DNA of 22,741 nt, taken from contig JACQCW010000039.1 in assembly GCA_016201425.1 (NCBI GenBank), forward strand, positions 1-22,741, given 5' to 3'. Each line of letters starts with the position of its first letter. Position 1 is the first letter of the stretch. The notes beneath the pieces are model-generated. The model saw only the letters and a program-made list of their open reading frames with translations, had not been told where the DNA came from and searched no databases. The position numbers and the translations under genes were made by a program. Positions 13,505 to 19,902 of the stretch are shown here, in pieces. Origin of the DNA: Candidatus Vogelbacteria bacterium. GTDB lineage: Bacteria; Patescibacteria; Paceibacteria; UBA9973; UBA12445.

Positions 13505-14851
13505 TCACAACTCTGAGCGACGCCGTTTGAGGAGCGGCAGCATGAGATCAAAGAAGGAGACATCCGGATGCTGCCGCAATTGTGTCTCAATGACCGATGT
13601 GTTCACTTCGTGCGCCTTCGCACCATCAAGCGATCGTGAACCGCCGAAAATCTTGCGCATCACCACCTGCAGTCGAATCGCTCGTTCTGCAGTGTTGTTT
13701 TCAGGTAAGACTCCGTTGTGATCCAGGCACGTGAAAAGGACTGCTTGGTGGTGGCGCATCCGCGCCTGCACCTTCGTCGCTTCCGGTTGCAGGTATGTTT
13801 TTTCGATGAGCCGCGTGAGTGCTTTTTCAAATGTTGTTTTGTCTCGCTCTTCCTTTTTCTTTTCCAATTCGAGAAGCAGTCTTTTGTAGAGGAGCACGAG
13901 ATCTTCGTAGAGGGGTGGCGAATGAATCTTCGCCACCCGCAGCAGATGCACCCAGCACTGCTGTTTTTCACCCGGTAGATTCTTGTAGGCGGTATACCCA
14001 TCGGAAATGATGACCCTATCCTCCTTGAGTCCGAGCGCTCGGGCTGCCACTCCTTTGCCTCGTGTGTCTTCGATCACATAACGCACCCCGCGCTCGGTGA
14101 CAAACACCCACAGCCACCAATTCTTGCCGTCCATCTTCCAGCCTGTTTCATCAGCGTAGACGGCGCTTGCTTCCTCGATCATGAGGGTAATGGCATCGTA
14201 GTCTTCGCCGAAGAGAGTTCGCGCTTCGTCGAGTTTGGCCACAATCTCTCCCTCAGAGATCTGGAAGTTGTAGAGGTCGCGAAGACTCTCGCGGATTTTT
14301 TTCATCGGCAGGCGCAGACGGTAGCGTGCATACAGGGTGTAGCCGAGGACATTCACGCCAATGCGGGAGGTGTCAGGAATGTTTTTTGATTTGACGTATG
14401 TCTCGCAGTGGGAGCACCAGTGCCTCGTGATGGTGTACTGCTTGACGATCGGGCGGGGTTTGAGGTCAATGTCTTCTTCGTACCTCACAACGGTGTCCAC
14501 TGCCTCACCGACAGCGTTGGTGCAGATGGGGCACTTCTGCAAGGTGTAGGTACATCGTTCCGTGATCGTCTCTTCTTTCGGGGTCGGTCGGTGATACGCC
14601 GGTGCACCCGGTTTCTTGCCGCGTGGCAGCGACTCTCGGCCTTTCTTGTTGGGTTTGTAGAGGTAGGTGAGAAGTTCTTTCCTCTGGGCTTCTTTGTCGG
14701 TCAGTTTTGCTTCAAGGATACCTATTTGTTTGTCTTTTTCCTTGAGTTGTTTGTGGAGGTCGAGGTTTTCCCGTCGCAGTTTGGCGACGCTTGTTTTCAG
14801 CCTTCCGACGCTGATCTCTAACCGTGTTTCTCGACTCAAATATCCTCTCAT
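13505..14851 (-). CDS. IS66-family DDE transposase
   Basis: The 448-residue protein begins with a coiled coil (about 10-60, typical leucine-zipper region of IS66 transposases). A basic linker (KPNKKGRESLPRGKKPGAP) and a zinc-binding pair, CPIC (107-110) and CSHC (146-149), follow. The DDE core has Asp234 in YADETGWKMDG, Asp284 in IISDGYTAYKN and Glu389 in NNTAERAIR, with CWVHLLR (299-305) between the last two. All catalytic residues are intact and no frameshift is seen, so it may be active. Length is slightly short of many IS66 transposases (about 500) but fits the single-ORF subgroup. There is no Shine-Dalgarno; a 9-bp hairpin (14852-14875) directly abuts the start codon and probably limits translation. 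The stop is within the left terminal repeat. Confidence 0.95.
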   Translation of the reverse strand: MRGYLSRETRLEISVGRLKTSVAKLRRENLDLHKQLKEKDKQIGILEAKLTDKEAQRKELLTYLYKPNKKGRESLPRGKKPGAPAYHRPTPKEETITERCTYTLQKCPICTNAVGEAVDTVVRYEEDIDLKPRPIVKQYTITRHWCSHCETYVKSKNIPDTSRIGVNVLGYTLYARYRLRLPMKKIRESLRDLYNFQISEGEIVAKLDEARTLFGEDYDAITLMIEEASAVYADETGWKMDGKNWWLWVFVTERGVRYVIEDTRGKGVAARALGLKEDRVIISDGYTAYKNLPGEKQQCWVHLLRVAKIHSPPLYEDLVLLYKRLLLELEKKKEERDKTTFEKALTRLIEKTYLQPEATKVQARMRHHQAVLFTCLDHNGVLPENNTAERAIRLQVVMRKIFGGSRSLDGAKAHEVNTSVIETQLRQHPDVSFFDLMLPLLKRRRSEL

Positions 14852-14875
14852 TTCTTGCTATCATTTTAGCAAGAA
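14852..14875 (-). promoter_or_regulatory. Hairpin abutting the transposase start codon
   Basis: TTCTTGCTA and TAGCAAGAA form a perfect 9-bp stem with a 6-nt loop, ending one base before the ATG at 14851 on the minus mRNA. It takes the place where a Shine-Dalgarno would be, so it is likely to depress transposase synthesis. Confidence 0.6.
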
Positions 14876-14954
14876 AATGGCTCTAATTAAAGGTGGTTAT
14901 CCACTTTTTGGTGTCCTATTTTACTCAGGGTTGTGAGCAGATACATTTTAGCAT

Positions 14955-14988
14955 AAGAAAACCCCGATAGGCCAACGGCCCATCGGGG
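14955..14988 (-). terminator. Intrinsic terminator of the 16272-15010 operon
   Basis: CCCCGAT/ATCGGGG (14962-14968 and 14982-14988) enclose an inner GGCC/GGCC stem with loop AAC. On minus it is followed by TTTTCTTATG. It closes the three-gene minus operon just before the IS. Confidence 0.8.
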
Positions 14989-15009
14989 GTGTTTGAGGTT
15001 TGTTGCCTC

Positions 15010-15159
15010 CTAGCTTCGCTGAGATCCAAGAATTATAGCTGCGGCAACAATGAATGTGCCGACACCAATACTTGTTGCTGCCTAAACATTCGATGTGAGC
15101 ATTTTAACTCCGTCCGCTATTTCAAAGCTTCCAGCCAGTGCACACAGAAGAGCTATCAT
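15010..15159 (-). pseudogene. Tiny hydrophobic membrane-like ORF interrupted by an in-frame TAG
   Basis: The ATG at 15159 overlaps the stop of the upstream gene (ATGA) and has a GGAG about 8 nt before it, so it is well placed for coupled translation. The first part is 25 codons (MIALLCALAGSFEIADG and on), ending at a TAG at 15084-15082. The same frame continues for 23 more codons to a second TAG at 15012-15010, and this part is strongly hydrophobic (GVGTFIVAAAIILGSQRS). Read through the first TAG, the product would be about 49 residues with two hydrophobic stretches. Either one nonsense mutation killed a small membrane protein, or only the 25-residue peptide is made. I do not recognise the family. 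Confidence 0.45.
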
Positions 15160-15554
15160 CTCTTTTCTCCTTCCTTTGATTGTTGAGCCTTGTACGCTTG
15201 TTCCATTGCGTCGAAGAGCATCTTGGCGCTTCGACGATCGAAGTAGTGCAGTAGCGACTCGGGAATAGTGCCAGCCGCGTGTACGGAGATCTCTGCGAAA
15301 TACGGGAAGCGTGCGGCTTCTAGGCCACCCTTATCCAAGAGTCCTAGAAGTTTTTGTCCCAGATTGAGCGTGTCCCGACGAGCATAGACGTGATGATACG
15401 CGCCGGTGTAGTAAATGTTGAAGTAGTAGCTTTGTGTATCATCAGCCTTTCCGGTGAACACGCTACCGGCTCTAATCTCCACATTTTTCCCGCTTGCTAT
15501 CTCAGTCAGTAGATACCCAACTCCGATCATCGGTGCATCTGCGAATCTTCCCAT
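15156..15554 (-). CDS. Hypothetical protein, second gene of minus operon
   Basis: I do not recognise this 132-residue protein. The start is the ATG at 15554, with AAGGAGG 7 nt upstream. The frame is open further upstream into the previous gene, but that extension has no initiation signal. It opens with a Gly/Val/Leu-rich stretch (IGVGYLLTEIASG), followed by a strand-rich, Tyr-rich middle (SYYFNIYYTGAYHHVYARRDTL). The C-terminal half is helical and ends in a Lys/Glu-rich tail (AYKAQQSKEGEKR). No signal peptide, catalytic motif or Cys pairs. It lies 22 nt after the stop of the 231-residue gene, and its own stop overlaps the tiny ORF that follows, so the three are one transcriptional unit. Function unknown. 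Confidence 0.7.
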   Translation of the reverse strand: MGRFADAPMIGVGYLLTEIASGKNVEIRAGSVFTGKADDTQSYYFNIYYTGAYHHVYARRDTLNLGQKLLGLLDKGGLEAARFPYFAEISVHAAGTIPESLLHYFDRRSAKMLFDAMEQAYKAQQSKEGEKR

Positions 15555-15576
15555 TGTTTTGTCCTCCTTATATTGA

Positions 15577-16272
15577 TTACAGTTTGGTTGCGGCTCCGCC
15601 GATACTGGCGAGGCCTTCGACAACGGCGATACCGTTGTTCTCCTGTTCCCACTCGAAGCGCTGCGTATGCTTCTCATTGACGTATTGGCTGTCCCAGACG
15701 AACTCTTTGATCCATTCTCCATCGAAGTTCTTCTCAGAACTTTCGAAAACGATTCGCTCACCCTTGTTGAGGAGCGCCAGGAAGAGCACTTTGTTTCCAA
15801 TTACGTCACCGTCTACGCCGCACTGGCCCAGAACTCTGCCCGTAGTCAGTTCGGTTACGAGGCGAGGGTTCTTTGTGTAAGAGCTGTTACACTCGCCCAT
15901 CAGGAAACATCGATCACTCTTGTCCTCGCCGTTGATTACGACGATCTGGCCGGTCTCCTCGAGTTGTACAAGCCGAAAGCTGTCCTTCAGGAGAACTGGG
16001 CCGTATTCGTTAATGTGGCTAGTACTAAATCTGCCGCCGATCTTTCTTTCAAACTCGCTTTGAGCATCTTGGGCGGCTATCTTGCTCGGGCCGTCGTAAA
16101 GCAGACTGTGATGGTACTGCTCAACTGTAGTGTAATGAGGCTGCGGCAAGACGCCAATCAAGCTGACAGACAGAAAGCCGGGAATTTCCTTATACGGACC
16201 GAAGAATGGGAATGGGCCACCATCTTTGTGGAATTTCCAATTATTCTGGTAGCCGACGATTTCGTGTTTCAC
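15577..16272 (-). CDS. Hypothetical protein, first gene of minus operon
   Basis: I do not recognise this 231-residue protein. The start is a GTG at 16272 with AAGGAGG 5 nt upstream, which is convincing. The sequence is mixed alpha/beta with an aromatic N-terminus (GGPFPFFGPY), several strand-turn segments (GQIVVINGEDKSDRCF, GERIVFESSEKNFDGEW) and a Gly/Ala-rich C-terminus (VVEGLASIGGAATKL). No signal peptide or membrane helix is seen and no enzyme motif is recognisable. The promoter at 16341-16369 is strong (perfect TTGACA). A hairpin lies 4 nt before the Shine-Dalgarno in the roughly 62-nt leader. A long plus-strand frame opposite (15667-16347) appears to be its shadow. Function unknown; co-transcribed with the 132-residue gene. 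Confidence 0.7.
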   Translation of the reverse strand: MKHEIVGYQNNWKFHKDGGPFPFFGPYKEIPGFLSVSLIGVLPQPHYTTVEQYHHSLLYDGPSKIAAQDAQSEFERKIGGRFSTSHINEYGPVLLKDSFRLVQLEETGQIVVINGEDKSDRCFLMGECNSSYTKNPRLVTELTTGRVLGQCGVDGDVIGNKVLFLALLNKGERIVFESSEKNFDGEWIKEFVWDSQYVNEKHTQRFEWEQENNGIAVVEGLASIGGAATKL

Positions 16273-16286
16273 TTTTTCCTCCTTTT

Positions 16287-16300
16287 CCCGCAGTTGCGGG
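16287..16300 (-). promoter_or_regulatory. Leader hairpin upstream of the Shine-Dalgarno
   Basis: CCCGC and GCGGG pair (5 bp, 4-nt loop; a 2-nt loop would allow 6 bp). On the minus mRNA TTTT-equivalent AAAA then AGGAGG follow, 5 nt before the GTG at 16272. Confidence 0.55.
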
Positions 16301-16340
16301 GCTCGTTATGTGGATTGTCGAGGTGCTCGGTATCTTGCAT

Positions 16341-16369
16341 AAGCTAGCATAAAGTGTTCATGTTGTCAA
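16341..16369 (-). promoter_or_regulatory. Promoter of the 16272-15010 operon
   Basis: On minus, TTGACA (16364-16369), 17 bp, then TAGCTT (16341-16346) with TG one base upstream of the -10. Predicted start about 16334. Confidence 0.6.
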
Positions 16370-16410
16370 GGTTGGGAGATTTCTTGTGTGTAGAGTTATC
16401 AACATTTTTT

Positions 16411-16438
16411 TTGACTAAGGATTTTTTTGTAATAAAAT
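16411..16438 (+). promoter_or_regulatory. Promoter of the surface protein gene
   Basis: TTGACT (16411-16416), 16 bp, TAAAAT (16433-16438). Predicted start about 16445, giving an AT-rich leader of about 50 nt with no Shine-Dalgarno before the ATG at 16494. Confidence 0.55.
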
Positions 16439-16493
16439 TTAGGAAGCTTTTTAAAATTGTGAAATCAAAAAATTATTAGTTATTTTTTTCATC

Positions 16494-18059
16494 ATGATAA
16501 AGAAAAAATTGGCGTCCGCTTTGCTCCTGCTTTCAATGGTCGGAGGTGTTGCGGTGCCAGCGATTAGTTTCGCCGACACTACTGTGACGGCCACTTCATC
16601 ACTCCAAGCAAGGTTGGAGTTAATTACTAAGTTAATTCAGCAATTACAAGTTCTTCAAGAACAGCTTAAACAACTACAAGCACAGGAGAAAGAGGCTCAA
16701 AGTGGTTTGAAAGAAGATGTTAAGGAGTTTGTTTCTGATATTAAAGAGGGTGAAACTGGTGACGATGTAAAGGTTTTACAGGCGGTTCTTGCCTTATACC
16801 CGGATGTTTACCCCGAGGGGCTTGTGACAGGCGCGTATGCCAAAAAAACAGCGGCAGCAGTGTTGAGGCTTCAAAAAAAGTTTGGGGTCAAGGAGACTGA
16901 CAGGATCGATAAAGAAACGCGGGATTTGTTGAATAAATTGTTAAAAGATAACCCAGTAGCTTTCGAAAACATAGCGGAGGGAGGCAGGGTTCCGTGTGCA
17001 ATTGTACCTCCTGGTCACTTGATTGCTCCAGGCTGGCTTAGAAAGCATCGCGGGGTAAAACCGATCGTGTCTGTCTGCCAGATAATACCACCAGGAATTA
17101 GAGAGAAGCTTGGTGAGGGAACTTCAACACCACCAGTACGAGAAAATGAAGCCCCTGTTATTTCAATGATTAACTCTTCAACAACATATAACGGTGCAAC
17201 AATTACGTGGAAGACTGATCAGTCAGCAACAAGTAAGGTTTATTACGGTCTCTTATCGCCTATCGATATAAATGCTACCTCTACTCTGAACACAGGCAAT
17301 GGTTATTTTACTCGTGATCACTCGGTAACTTTGTCTTCACTCACAGCAAGTACAACCTACTATTTTGTGGTTGAGTCTAAGAATGAGGATAATAAAACTG
17401 CCCGATCTGAACAGATGACTTTTGTAACGTCATCTGCGCCGGTTACGCCAGACACAACCGCTCCAGTCGTTTCTGTTGTAAGCTCAACAGCTGCCACTTC
17501 CACAGCCGCTGTGTCGTGGATGACAAATGAATCCGCCACAAGCAAAATATATTTCGGCACGATGGCACCTTTCGACCCTTCTGCAATGACCACTTCGACT
17601 ATGATGGATGGGGCGTTCGTTACGAGTCACTCCCTGGCCTTGTCTGGACTAACTGCGAGTACGACTTACTATTTCGTTGTAGAGTCTAAAGATGCCTCCA
17701 ATAATGTCGGCACATCGAGCCAAGTGATGTTCGCTACGTTACCTATTGCCATGGACACGACTCCACCAGTGATAACTTCTGTTTCTTCTGTTGTAAGTAG
17801 CTCCACAGCAACTATAACCTGGATGACCAACGAAGCCGCGTCGAGTAAGGTTTACTACAGCCTCTCATCGTCGGTTGATGTAACTGCAAGCACAACGCTT
17901 GCAATGGCTGACACTTCGTTAGTCACAAGTCACTCAATTAACTTAAGCGGTCTTGGATCAGCGGCGACGTACCATTTTGTAGTCGAATCTAAGGATGCTT
18001 CTAATAATATTGCTACGTCTAGTGAGGCTACATTTGTCACCTCTTCTTCTGGGTATTAA
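16494..18059 (+). CDS. Secreted/surface protein: peptidoglycan-binding domain plus three FN3-like repeats
   Basis: The 521-residue protein starts with a Sec signal peptide (MIKKKLASALLLLSMVGG, likely cleaved after ISFA, about residue 27). A Gln/Leu/Lys-rich coiled coil (about 35-68) follows, then a PG_binding_1-type domain (about 85-150, with TGDDVKVLQAVL and YAKKTAAAVLRLQKKFG), known to bind peptidoglycan. A Pro-rich linker with two cysteines (168, 195) leads to three fibronectin type III-like domains (about 220-313, 323-414, 423-518). Each has the signatures ITWxTxxxATSKVYYG and TTYYFVVESK. There is no LPXTG or C-terminal membrane anchor, so retention is probably through the wall-binding domain. 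Such proteins are common in Parcubacteria and could mediate host or surface contact. The ATG has no Shine-Dalgarno; the preceding leader is very AT-rich. Confidence 0.9.
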   Translation: MIKKKLASALLLLSMVGGVAVPAISFADTTVTATSSLQARLELITKLIQQLQVLQEQLKQLQAQEKEAQSGLKEDVKEFVSDIKEGETGDDVKVLQAVLALYPDVYPEGLVTGAYAKKTAAAVLRLQKKFGVKETDRIDKETRDLLNKLLKDNPVAFENIAEGGRVPCAIVPPGHLIAPGWLRKHRGVKPIVSVCQIIPPGIREKLGEGTSTPPVRENEAPVISMINSSTTYNGATITWKTDQSATSKVYYGLLSPIDINATSTLNTGNGYFTRDHSVTLSSLTASTTYYFVVESKNEDNKTARSEQMTFVTSSAPVTPDTTAPVVSVVSSTAATSTAAVSWMTNESATSKIYFGTMAPFDPSAMTTSTMMDGAFVTSHSLALSGLTASTTYYFVVESKDASNNVGTSSQVMFATLPIAMDTTPPVITSVSSVVSSSTATITWMTNEAASSKVYYSLSSSVDVTASTTLAMADTSLVTSHSINLSGLGSAATYHFVVESKDASNNIATSSEATFVTSSSGY

Positions 18060-18076
18060 AATTATTTAGAGACTGC

Positions 18077-18107
18077 AAAAACCTGCCATACATTTAGGCA
18101 GGTTTTT
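18077..18107. terminator. Intrinsic terminator after the surface protein
   Basis: ACCTGCC (18081-18087) and GGCAGGT (18097-18103) pair around a 9-nt loop, extended by AAAA/TTTT. The T-run continues on plus; the A-run makes it usable on minus too. Confidence 0.85.
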
Positions 18108-18135
18108 GTTTTCCTTGCTTTTCATAATGGGATTT

Positions 18136-18153
18136 TGTACAATATGTACATAT
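18136..18153 (+). promoter_or_regulatory. TA-operon promoter with overlapping palindromic operator
   Basis: TGTAC-AATAT-GTACA (18136-18150) is a perfect inverted repeat with a 5-nt centre, and ATATGTACATAT (18142-18153) is a second, overlapping perfect palindrome. TACAAT (18138-18143) is the likely -10, 8 nt before the ATG at 18152. A repressor bound here would block the promoter, as expected for antitoxin autoregulation. Confidence 0.6.
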
Positions 18154-18403
18154 GAAAATAATTACGACAACAAATGCACGTAGGAATATTGCTCAAATAG
18201 TAAATAGGATTAAATACCACGGAGAGGTTTTTGCTATAGGGCGACGAAACTCCATTGATGCTTTGCTCATCCAATTTCCTGGCTTATACAACCAGGAATT
18301 GGACGAAATTACTAATATCAATACCTACTCAAAAAGTTTTGAGTTCCTAGCTAACGAGCCGGAACTTTATTCCTTGACTGATCTAAAGAAAAAATATGTC
18401 TAA
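18152..18403 (+). CDS. Phd/YefM-type antitoxin
   Basis: The 83-residue protein has the Phd/YefM layout: a short N-terminal strand (MKIITTTNARRNIAQIVNRIKYHGEVFAIGRRN...) in which the TTNARRNIAQIVNRI helix corresponds to the DNA-binding half. VFAIGRRNSIDALLI is the core strand-loop-strand, and a polar C-terminus (from about residue 50) would bind and neutralise the toxin. It precedes a MazF-like toxin and overlaps it by 8 nt, the usual antitoxin-first order. The start is probably on a nearly leaderless mRNA and lies inside a palindromic operator, implying autorepression. Pairing a Phd-type antitoxin with a MazF-type toxin is a mix-and-match combination seen in other bacteria. No conserved Cys or enzyme motif is seen. 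Confidence 0.8.
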   Translation: MKIITTTNARRNIAQIVNRIKYHGEVFAIGRRNSIDALLIQFPGLYNQELDEITNINTYSKSFEFLANEPELYSLTDLKKKYV

Positions 18404-18722
18404 AGGGACTATCGTACTGATTCCTTTTCCATTTACGGATCTCTCAGGTTATAAAATAAGACCGACGGTTGTTTTGTCGGATTTAGGAGAAGGTGAAGAC
18501 TGTATTGTCGCCTTTATATCTTCGGTAAAACAAAAGACAGCAAATAATTTCAGTTTGCCAGTAGAGCCATCAAAACAAAATGGTTTAAAGTCTAGTTCAA
18601 TCATTAGGATGGACAAATTGGCAACTCTCCAAAAAAAGATAATCTTAGGCGAGCTAGGTAAATTGGAAACAAAATTAATTTCTCAAATCAATCATAAATT
18701 AAAAAACCTATTCCGACTTTGA
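18396..18722 (+). CDS. MazF/PemK-family toxin (endoribonuclease-like)
   Basis: The 108-residue protein matches the MazF/PemK/Kid fold. GTIVLIPFPFTDLSGYKIRPTVVLSD is the N-terminal beta barrel with the RP(A/T)VV signature, FISSVK is next, and the second half has SSIIRMDKLATLQKKIILGELGKL, a classic MazF C-terminal segment. Length fits the family (105-120). MazF toxins cleave mRNA at short sequence motifs and slow growth when the antitoxin is lost. It starts within the antitoxin gene (8-nt overlap), so synthesis is coupled. The C-terminus is Lys/Asn rich. Both residues usually linked to activity (Arg of the RP motif and a late Thr/Ser) are present, so it may be functional. Confidence 0.88.
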   Translation: MSKGTIVLIPFPFTDLSGYKIRPTVVLSDLGEGEDCIVAFISSVKQKTANNFSLPVEPSKQNGLKSSSIIRMDKLATLQKKIILGELGKLETKLISQINHKLKNLFRL

Positions 18723-18743
18723 AGAATAGTTTTTTATACAGCA

Positions 18744-18771
18744 TTTACAAAAAGTGAATTTATGTTATCTT
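18744..18771 (+). promoter_or_regulatory. Promoter of the exonuclease operon
   Basis: TTTACA (18744-18749), 16 bp, TATCTT (18766-18771) with TG one base upstream. Predicted start about 18778, giving a leader near 78 nt that contains the twin hairpins. Confidence 0.5.
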
Positions 18772-18812
18772 GTTGCTGATACTGGTGGTTCTTTGAAAAA
18801 ACCGAAAATCTA

Positions 18813-18855
18813 TCCGCCTCATCGGCGGGTCGGCCCTCGGCCGAAAGGAGAAAAT
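18813..18855 (+). promoter_or_regulatory. Twin-hairpin leader with Shine-Dalgarno (copy C)
   Basis: TCCGCC pairs with GGCGGG (18813-18829, 5-nt loop, one T-G pair). Directly abutting, TCGGCC pairs with GGCCGA (18830-18844, loop CTC). AAGGAG follows at once (18845-18850), 5 nt before the ATG at 18856. Sequence differs from copies A and B, but the architecture is the same: two 6-bp stems, no spacer, then the Shine-Dalgarno. Confidence 0.65.
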
Positions 18856-19548
18856 ATGACAAGAAGGCCTGTGTATGTCATGGTTGATGTGGAAGCAAGC
18901 GGCAGCAATGTCAACAATAACTGCCTACTTTCGTGGGCGGCGTGCGTTGTGACAGAGGAAGATTTGTCGAACGAAGAGTTGAAGGCGCGCGGGCTTGTCT
19001 ATTATGATGAACTCAAGCCACTTAAGTTTGGCGAAGATCATTTTAGTAACAACGGTCCGTTCTTCAAGTCTCGAGGTTTTGTCCGTGGGGCCATGGAGGT
19101 TGGGTGTCTGGGGCTCCGGTGCTTGGAAAAGTTTGGAGGCGATCTTAGATATCACCCTGCTTCTGGTAACAAATTGTTTCAGCCGGGTTTGGTCTTGAAA
19201 GAGCTCGAAAAGAGTGGTACGGATCCTCAGTTGGCGGTTTATCGATTCAAGAAGTGGCTCAGGAAAATTGCTGGCGAAAATGGATTCGTGATTCTCGGCT
19301 CTGACACTTCCCTCTTCGATCTTCCCTGGATCAAATATTACTTTGACATATTTGGTCGTGGCCGGGATATTCTTGGTCATGGTGGTTACAACCTCCATTC
19401 AAACTGGATGGGGTTGAAGCGTAAACGTCGAGTGAAGAAGAAGCAGATGGGCGTGCTGGATAATCGCGTGGTTGCCCATTGTGCTGAAGACGATGCGATT
19501 TACTTGGCCAAGTTGGCACGAGTTGCAATTTATATAAACTGTAAATAG
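18856..19548 (+). CDS. DEDDh 3'-5' exonuclease-like protein (RNase T / DnaQ fold)
   Basis: The 230-residue protein has the DEDDh exonuclease landmarks: VYVMVDVEASG with Asp11 and Glu13 (motif I), LGSDTSLFDLPWIKYYFD with Asp150 or Asp155 (motif II), and HCAEDDAIYLAKL with His208 and Asp213 (motif III, H-x4-D). These four acidic residues and the His bind two metals in RNase T, oligoribonuclease and the DnaQ subunit. The middle section (about 40-130) is longer and unlike the classic enzymes. The start is the ATG at 18856, 5 nt after AAGGAG; the frame is open further upstream through the RNA leader, which is not protein-like. It is followed after 15 nt by a small Cys-rich gene, so the two probably form an operon. 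Substrate (RNA or DNA) is not determinable. Confidence 0.82.
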   Translation: MTRRPVYVMVDVEASGSNVNNNCLLSWAACVVTEEDLSNEELKARGLVYYDELKPLKFGEDHFSNNGPFFKSRGFVRGAMEVGCLGLRCLEKFGGDLRYHPASGNKLFQPGLVLKELEKSGTDPQLAVYRFKKWLRKIAGENGFVILGSDTSLFDLPWIKYYFDIFGRGRDILGHGGYNLHSNWMGLKRKRRVKKKQMGVLDNRVVAHCAEDDAIYLAKLARVAIYINCK

Positions 19549-19563
19549 AAAGGAGATAAAATT

Positions 19564-19794
19564 ATGCAAGTCCATGATGACGTCGATTTCTTTCTACCGT
19601 ACGGTACTAATTTTTTGCACCAAAAATGCAAGCAAAAACTAAACCTTGCATCATCTGAGTTGGGTGGGAAGTGCACTAAATGTTCAGGCTATGCACAATA
19701 CAAGCAGTATGTTTTGTGTGCTAATTGTGCAATTGAGTTGGATGTGTGCAATATTTGTACTCTGGGAAGAGGGAAGACTCTCGTTAAAATGTAA
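19564..19794 (+). CDS. Small Cys-rich zinc-ribbon-like protein
   Basis: The 76-residue protein carries seven cysteines: Cys22, then three CxxC pairs at 37/40 (CTKC), 52/55 (CANC) and 62/65 (CNIC). The last two pairs lie close together, as in zinc ribbons or double knuckles, and probably bind one or two zinc ions. There is no recognisable family. AAAGGAG lies about 8 nt before the ATG, so initiation is by a normal Shine-Dalgarno. It is transcribed with the exonuclease (15-nt gap) and ends at a strong terminator. It may recruit nucleic acid or partner protein to the exonuclease, but this is a guess from position alone. Confidence 0.7.
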   Translation: MQVHDDVDFFLPYGTNFLHQKCKQKLNLASSELGGKCTKCSGYAQYKQYVLCANCAIELDVCNICTLGRGKTLVKM

Positions 19795-19801
19795 TAGATC
19801 G

Positions 19802-19832
19802 GCCACGATTGATAAATCGTGGCTATTTTTTT
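19802..19832 (+). terminator. Intrinsic terminator of the exonuclease operon
   Basis: GCCACGATT (19802-19810) and AATCGTGGC (19815-19823) form a perfect 9-bp stem with loop GATA, followed by TATTTTTTT. The end of the T-run is the start of the next gene's TTGACA. Confidence 0.9.
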
Positions 19833-19858
19833 GACAAATTATCTAATAAAACTAATAT
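19831..19858 (+). promoter_or_regulatory. Promoter of the aminotransferase gene
   Basis: TTGACA (19831-19836), 16 bp, TAATAT (19853-19858). Predicted start about 19865, giving a 77-nt leader. TATCTAATA (19840-19848) between the boxes matches the putative RHH operator half-site; the identical stretch is the 13-mer AAATTATCTAATA. Confidence 0.65.
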
Positions 19859-19902
19859 GGAGGAGAATATTTTGGGACTTTGATTTTTAACTGGAGAGAA
19901 AG

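Larger units (their letters stand above)
13497..14944 (-). mobile_element. Single-gene IS66-type insertion sequence (about 1.45 kb)
   Basis: The element is bounded by 21-bp terminal inverted repeats at 13497-13517 and 14924-14944 (GTATCT-x-CTCACAAC-x-CTGAG, two mismatches). It contains one transposase gene whose stop codon lies inside the left repeat. The 8-bp flanks (13489-13496 and 14945-14952) share TTTTA at the same positions but differ at three bases, consistent with an aged 8-bp target duplication as made by IS66 relatives. IS66 elements with one ORF and no tnpA/tnpB are known as the ISBst12-type subgroup. Base composition inside is visibly more GC-rich than the flanks, suggesting acquisition from elsewhere. 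Confidence 0.88.

Noticed and set aside
13458..14936. Several plus-strand frames across the IS element
   Set aside because: They are opposite an intact transposase with all catalytic residues.
15082..15084. TAG as pyrrolysine or other recoding signal
   Set aside because: No supporting genes or structure in the window, and the second stop of the same ORF is also TAG; a nonsense mutation is simpler.
15667..16347. 226-codon plus-strand frame
   Set aside because: It lies opposite the 231-residue minus gene, which has a promoter, Shine-Dalgarno and operon context; the plus frame has none.
17140..18050. Repeated DNA in the surface protein gene as a mobile or CRISPR-like repeat
   Set aside because: The similarity follows three diverged FN3-like protein domains of about 100 residues, not short identical repeats.
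18754..18855. Upstream extension of the exonuclease frame
   Set aside because: It runs through the leader hairpins and Shine-Dalgarno; AAGGAG 5 nt before 18856 decides the start.
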